From assembly GCA_028825345.1 (NCBI GenBank), contig JAPKAJ010000124.1, positions 1 to 6,533 of the forward strand: DNA of 6,533 bases, in the 5' to 3' direction. Every line of letters begins with the position of its first letter. Within the stretch, counting starts at the first letter, position 1. A program made the translations under genes and the position numbers. This DNA comes from Arenicellales bacterium (GTDB lineage Bacteria > Pseudomonadota > Gammaproteobacteria > Arenicellales > UBA868). A model generated the notes under the pieces. It ran no database searches. It was given only the letters and a program-made list of their open reading frames with translations, and was not told where the DNA came from. Positions 4,218 through 6,533 of this stretch are shown here, piece by piece.

Positions 4218-5792
4218 ATGAAACTACTCCAACAGCTGCTTCTACCGGGCCTACTGGTATCTGCCAGTATCCTCAGCATTGCTTCGGCTAACGCTCAAGA
4301 AAACACGGTCTACACTGTCCAATCGGGCGATACGCCGTGCGAGATCGCGGAGTTTTTTCGAGTGCCCTGCGCTCAGCTGATTGATGAAAACAATCTTGGC
4401 GCCGACCCGATCATTTATACCGGACAGATACTCAAAGTGCCCCTGCTCGGCACTGCCGGCACAAACACTGGCAACACTATTGCGCAAACCCAAACCCAGG
4501 CTCAAATACAGGACACCAGCCCGGTAGAAGTTACAGCAGTCGTTGTGGCATCAACCGATGATGCCGCAACGATAAATTTCGCTGACCTGGTCACCGTATA
4601 CCAGCTGGCCAAGGCCAGCGACCCAGTTTTTGCAGCTGAAGGCTACCGTCGCGATGCGGCGGCTGAAATTCTCCCCCAGTCCCGAGCCGCCTTAAGGCCG
4701 CAGCTGACAGCGGGTGGCGCCCTTACCAGCGCATCAACTGACAGTCTTGATACGACGTCCGCATCTATCGCGCTTTCACAGACACTATATAACCGCGCCA
4801 GTTCGGTGGCAGTGAAGCAGGCAGATCAGCAAACCGCACAGGCAGCACTTGTATTTGCCGTTGCCACCGAATCTCTGATCACCCGCACCGTCAATGCATA
4901 CTTCTCGGTGCTTGCCATGCAGGATAATGTTGAGTTATCCCAAAGCAACCAGCGCGCGATTGGTCGCCAACTCGAACTGGCGGAACAGCGTCTTGAAGTC
5001 GGCCTGGGCACTCGGACCGACTTGTTTGATGCACGCGCTCGGTATGAAAATGCCGTGGCCGACACCATTGAGGCAGAAAAACTGTTGGATGACGCCCGCC
5101 AGACCCTAATTGCGCTAGTCGGTGAGGATATGGGTGAATTACAGCCATTAGCTAAATCGGCCCAACTGATACCGCCCCAACCGGATGATGCGGAGCAATG
5201 GGTGGCACGCGCACTCAGTGACAACCGAACCCTCAAGGCAAAATCTCTGGGGATATCACTTTCATCGCTCGAGATCGACCGGCAGCAAGCGCAACGCTTG
5301 CCCGACGTGGGCCTGCAATTATCAGGAAATTACAGTGATACCGTCTTAGGCGACGACACCTCGGCGCGAATAACGCTTTCGGTCAACATCCCCTTTTATC
5401 AGGGGGGGCTGGTCAACGCCCGAGTGCGCGAGGCCGCCGAAAACCGCAACGCCGCCCGCTCTGATTACGAGGCAGCGTCCCGAGACATCCGTCGGGATAC
5501 CCGCCAGACTTTTCTTGGCATCAAGAGTCGGCTGCGCCGGGTGGCTGCGCTGGCCGAGGCGGTTCGGGCAGGGGAAAACGCGTTGCTGGGTAAAGAAGAA
5601 AGTTTCGCCGCTGGCCTGACCACCAATATTGCTGTTCTGGATGCTCAACGCGACCTTTTTCGGGCAGAACGCAATTACACCAAAGAGCGTTACGAATACA
5701 TCATGCAAATGCTGCAACTGGAGCGCTTGTCAGGCGATCTTGACGAGAACGATGTGGCCCGGGCCAACGCCTGGCTCACTGGCAACAGCTAG
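4218..5792 (+). CDS. tolC: TolC-family outer membrane channel with an N-terminal LysM domain
   Basis: TolC proteins form trimeric outer membrane channels for type I secretion and multidrug efflux pumps. The 524-residue precursor has a signal peptide (1-26, cleavage likely after ANA). A LysM domain follows at about 31-75 (YTVQSGDTPCEIAEFF, then DENNL and IYTGQILKVP). A Thr/Gln-rich linker spans about 76-118. Two outer-membrane-efflux repeats fill about 120-515: the first begins FADLVTVYQLAKASDPVF and includes VGLGTRTDLFDARARYENA; the second includes IPFYQGGLVNARVREA and TTNIAVLDAQRDLFRAERNY. Cys41 and Cys51, both inside LysM, are the only cysteines and could form a disulfide in the periplasm. 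Ordinary TolC lacks the LysM part. No clear SD precedes the ATG, so coupling to the methyltransferase is possible. The TolC assignment is firm; the export partners are unknown. Confidence 0.95.
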   Translation: MKLLQQLLLPGLLVSASILSIASANAQENTVYTVQSGDTPCEIAEFFRVPCAQLIDENNLGADPIIYTGQILKVPLLGTAGTNTGNTIAQTQTQAQIQDTSPVEVTAVVVASTDDAATINFADLVTVYQLAKASDPVFAAEGYRRDAAAEILPQSRAALRPQLTAGGALTSASTDSLDTTSASIALSQTLYNRASSVAVKQADQQTAQAALVFAVATESLITRTVNAYFSVLAMQDNVELSQSNQRAIGRQLELAEQRLEVGLGTRTDLFDARARYENAVADTIEAEKLLDDARQTLIALVGEDMGELQPLAKSAQLIPPQPDDAEQWVARALSDNRTLKAKSLGISLSSLEIDRQQAQRLPDVGLQLSGNYSDTVLGDDTSARITLSVNIPFYQGGLVNARVREAAENRNAARSDYEAASRDIRRDTRQTFLGIKSRLRRVAALAEAVRAGENALLGKEESFAAGLTTNIAVLDAQRDLFRAERNYTKERYEYIMQMLQLERLSGDLDENDVARANAWLTGNS

Positions 5793-5810
5793 TGCCCTTT
5801 GTCCTTGCCG

Positions 5811-6533
5811 CTAGCGTAGCGCAAACACCACTCGGCCGCTGCCAAAGGGTGTCTCGAAACTAGCTTCGAAGCGGCCATTCGTATCCGGCTCCACAGCGAG
5901 TCCAATCGACCCTAACGCGAGCAAGTCTCCAGCCTTAAGAAATCGACCCCTTTTTTGCAGTAGTTGCTTGAGTTCAAGCACAGCCTGTAATGGGTCTGTA
6001 CCGGTAACCAGTCCGCTGCCGTGGCTGACGGTTTTCCCATCCTTTTGGAAAAGATGCGCAGCGAAAACCCCCGCCCAGTCGTCTACCGTTATCGACGATG
6101 GAACCACAAGCGGCCGCCCGAGCACCAAGTACCGCACCCCACCATTGATGGCGATCAAGGCCGCGGAATCCAAACGTTGCGTAGCCACAAGCAGCTGGTC
6201 GCGAACTTCAACGGCAGGCAGCACTTCAGAGATTTGAGCTGCCACGGCCGCTAAGGTATCTGCCTTGTTGATCCGCTCTGAGCCTACCCGTACCAGCAGT
6301 TCGAGCTCAACCGACGGGTTGCTGTCGCGCGCGCGGTGAAGCGTCGCGCCACTAGTGGTAAACATATTTTCCAGCAATACTGTGCTGAGCAGCGCACCGT
6401 CGGTGCCGCTGTCCCGCTGATATCCTGCTACCGAACCGTAGTCTGGGGCTAGATTCATCATCAGAAAATCCTGTACCTCAATCGCCTTAGAAACCGCCAG
6501 ATCCGGTAAGGGCCCTGCCAGCCGCTGACGATC
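5811..6533 (-). CDS. 2-keto-4-pentenoate hydratase (MhpD)-family protein, 5' end outside the window
   Basis: The family, within the fumarylacetoacetase-like fold, hydrates or decarboxylates 2-oxo acids, often in aromatic degradation. The frame stays open to the right edge, so the ATG at 6459-6461 is internal. The 24 codons upstream of it, containing AGPLPDLAVSKAIEVQDFL, match the family N-terminus. The visible part is 240 residues, nearly full length (about 260). The metal ligands are present: Glu-x-Glu in VELEL (visible residues 76 and 78) and Glu109 in LPAVEVRD, with the same spacing as MhpD Glu106/108/139. The C-terminal KAGDLLALGSIG block matches the family's KAGdxVLsGS. The usual GYKxG lysine appears as Gln in AGYQRD. 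It is convergent with tolC across an 18-nt gap. The exact substrate cannot be told. Confidence 0.85.
   Translation of the reverse strand, partial: DRQRLAGPLPDLAVSKAIEVQDFLMMNLAPDYGSVAGYQRDSGTDGALLSTVLLENMFTTSGATLHRARDSNPSVELELLVRVGSERINKADTLAAVAAQISEVLPAVEVRDQLLVATQRLDSAALIAINGGVRYLVLGRPLVVPSSITVDDWAGVFAAHLFQKDGKTVSHGSGLVTGTDPLQAVLELKQLLQKRGRFLKAGDLLALGSIGLAVEPDTNGRFEASFETPFGSGRVVFALR

Noticed and set aside
5781..5830. Bidirectional terminator between tolC and the hydratase gene
   Set aside because: Only 5-bp arms (GCTAG/CTAGC) with an 18-base loop can be drawn, they overlap the stop codons, and no T tract follows.
5811..6461. Hydratase gene starting at the ATG at 6459-6461
   Set aside because: The frame is open upstream to the window edge and those codons match the family N-terminus, so the true start is outside the window.

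Overview
The window looks like chromosomal DNA of a gammaproteobacterium, probably from the Pseudomonadales/Cellvibrionales neighbourhood. The evidence is the ATP synthase subunit sequences, especially the subunit a and c motifs, the 156-residue b subunit and the atpI-B-E-F-H order. The species cannot be named from this sequence. Base composition is moderately GC-rich and even, and there is no insertion sequence, phage gene, CRISPR array, tRNA or rRNA. Most of the window is ordinary core genome.

Region 1 (1-2540, minus strand) is the start of the F1Fo ATP synthase operon, read right to left. A sigma70-type promoter at 2418-2447 is followed by a leader of about 80 nt. Then come atpI, atpB (subunit a), atpE (subunit c), atpF (subunit b) and the first 82 codons of atpH (delta, GTG start), which runs off the left edge. 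These genes build the membrane proton channel and rotor ring, and the peripheral stalk joining them to F1. atpE has the strongest ribosome-binding site and an AU-rich leader, which fits the need for many c copies per complex.

Region 2 (2541-3173, minus strand) is a cytoplasmic DsbA/FrnE-like thioredoxin-fold protein with a CSWC motif. It sits where many gammaproteobacteria have parB.

Region 3 (3174-3531) is a divergent intergenic region of about 360 bp. It holds a perfect 13-bp tandem repeat, a short GC hairpin, and a 73-codon plus-strand ORF with a strong Shine-Dalgarno site and a twin-arginine-like start. That ORF looks truncated or decayed.

Region 4 (3532-5792, plus strand) is a two-gene unit. 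The first gene is a protein-L-isoaspartate methyltransferase-like protein with an altered substrate loop. Twenty bases later comes a TolC-family outer membrane channel that carries an N-terminal LysM (peptidoglycan-binding) domain with two cysteines. This LysM-TolC architecture is the most unusual thing in the window.

Region 5 (5811-6533, minus strand) converges on tolC with an 18-nt gap. It is a 5'-truncated member of the 2-keto-4-pentenoate hydratase (MhpD) family with its three metal-ligand glutamates in place.
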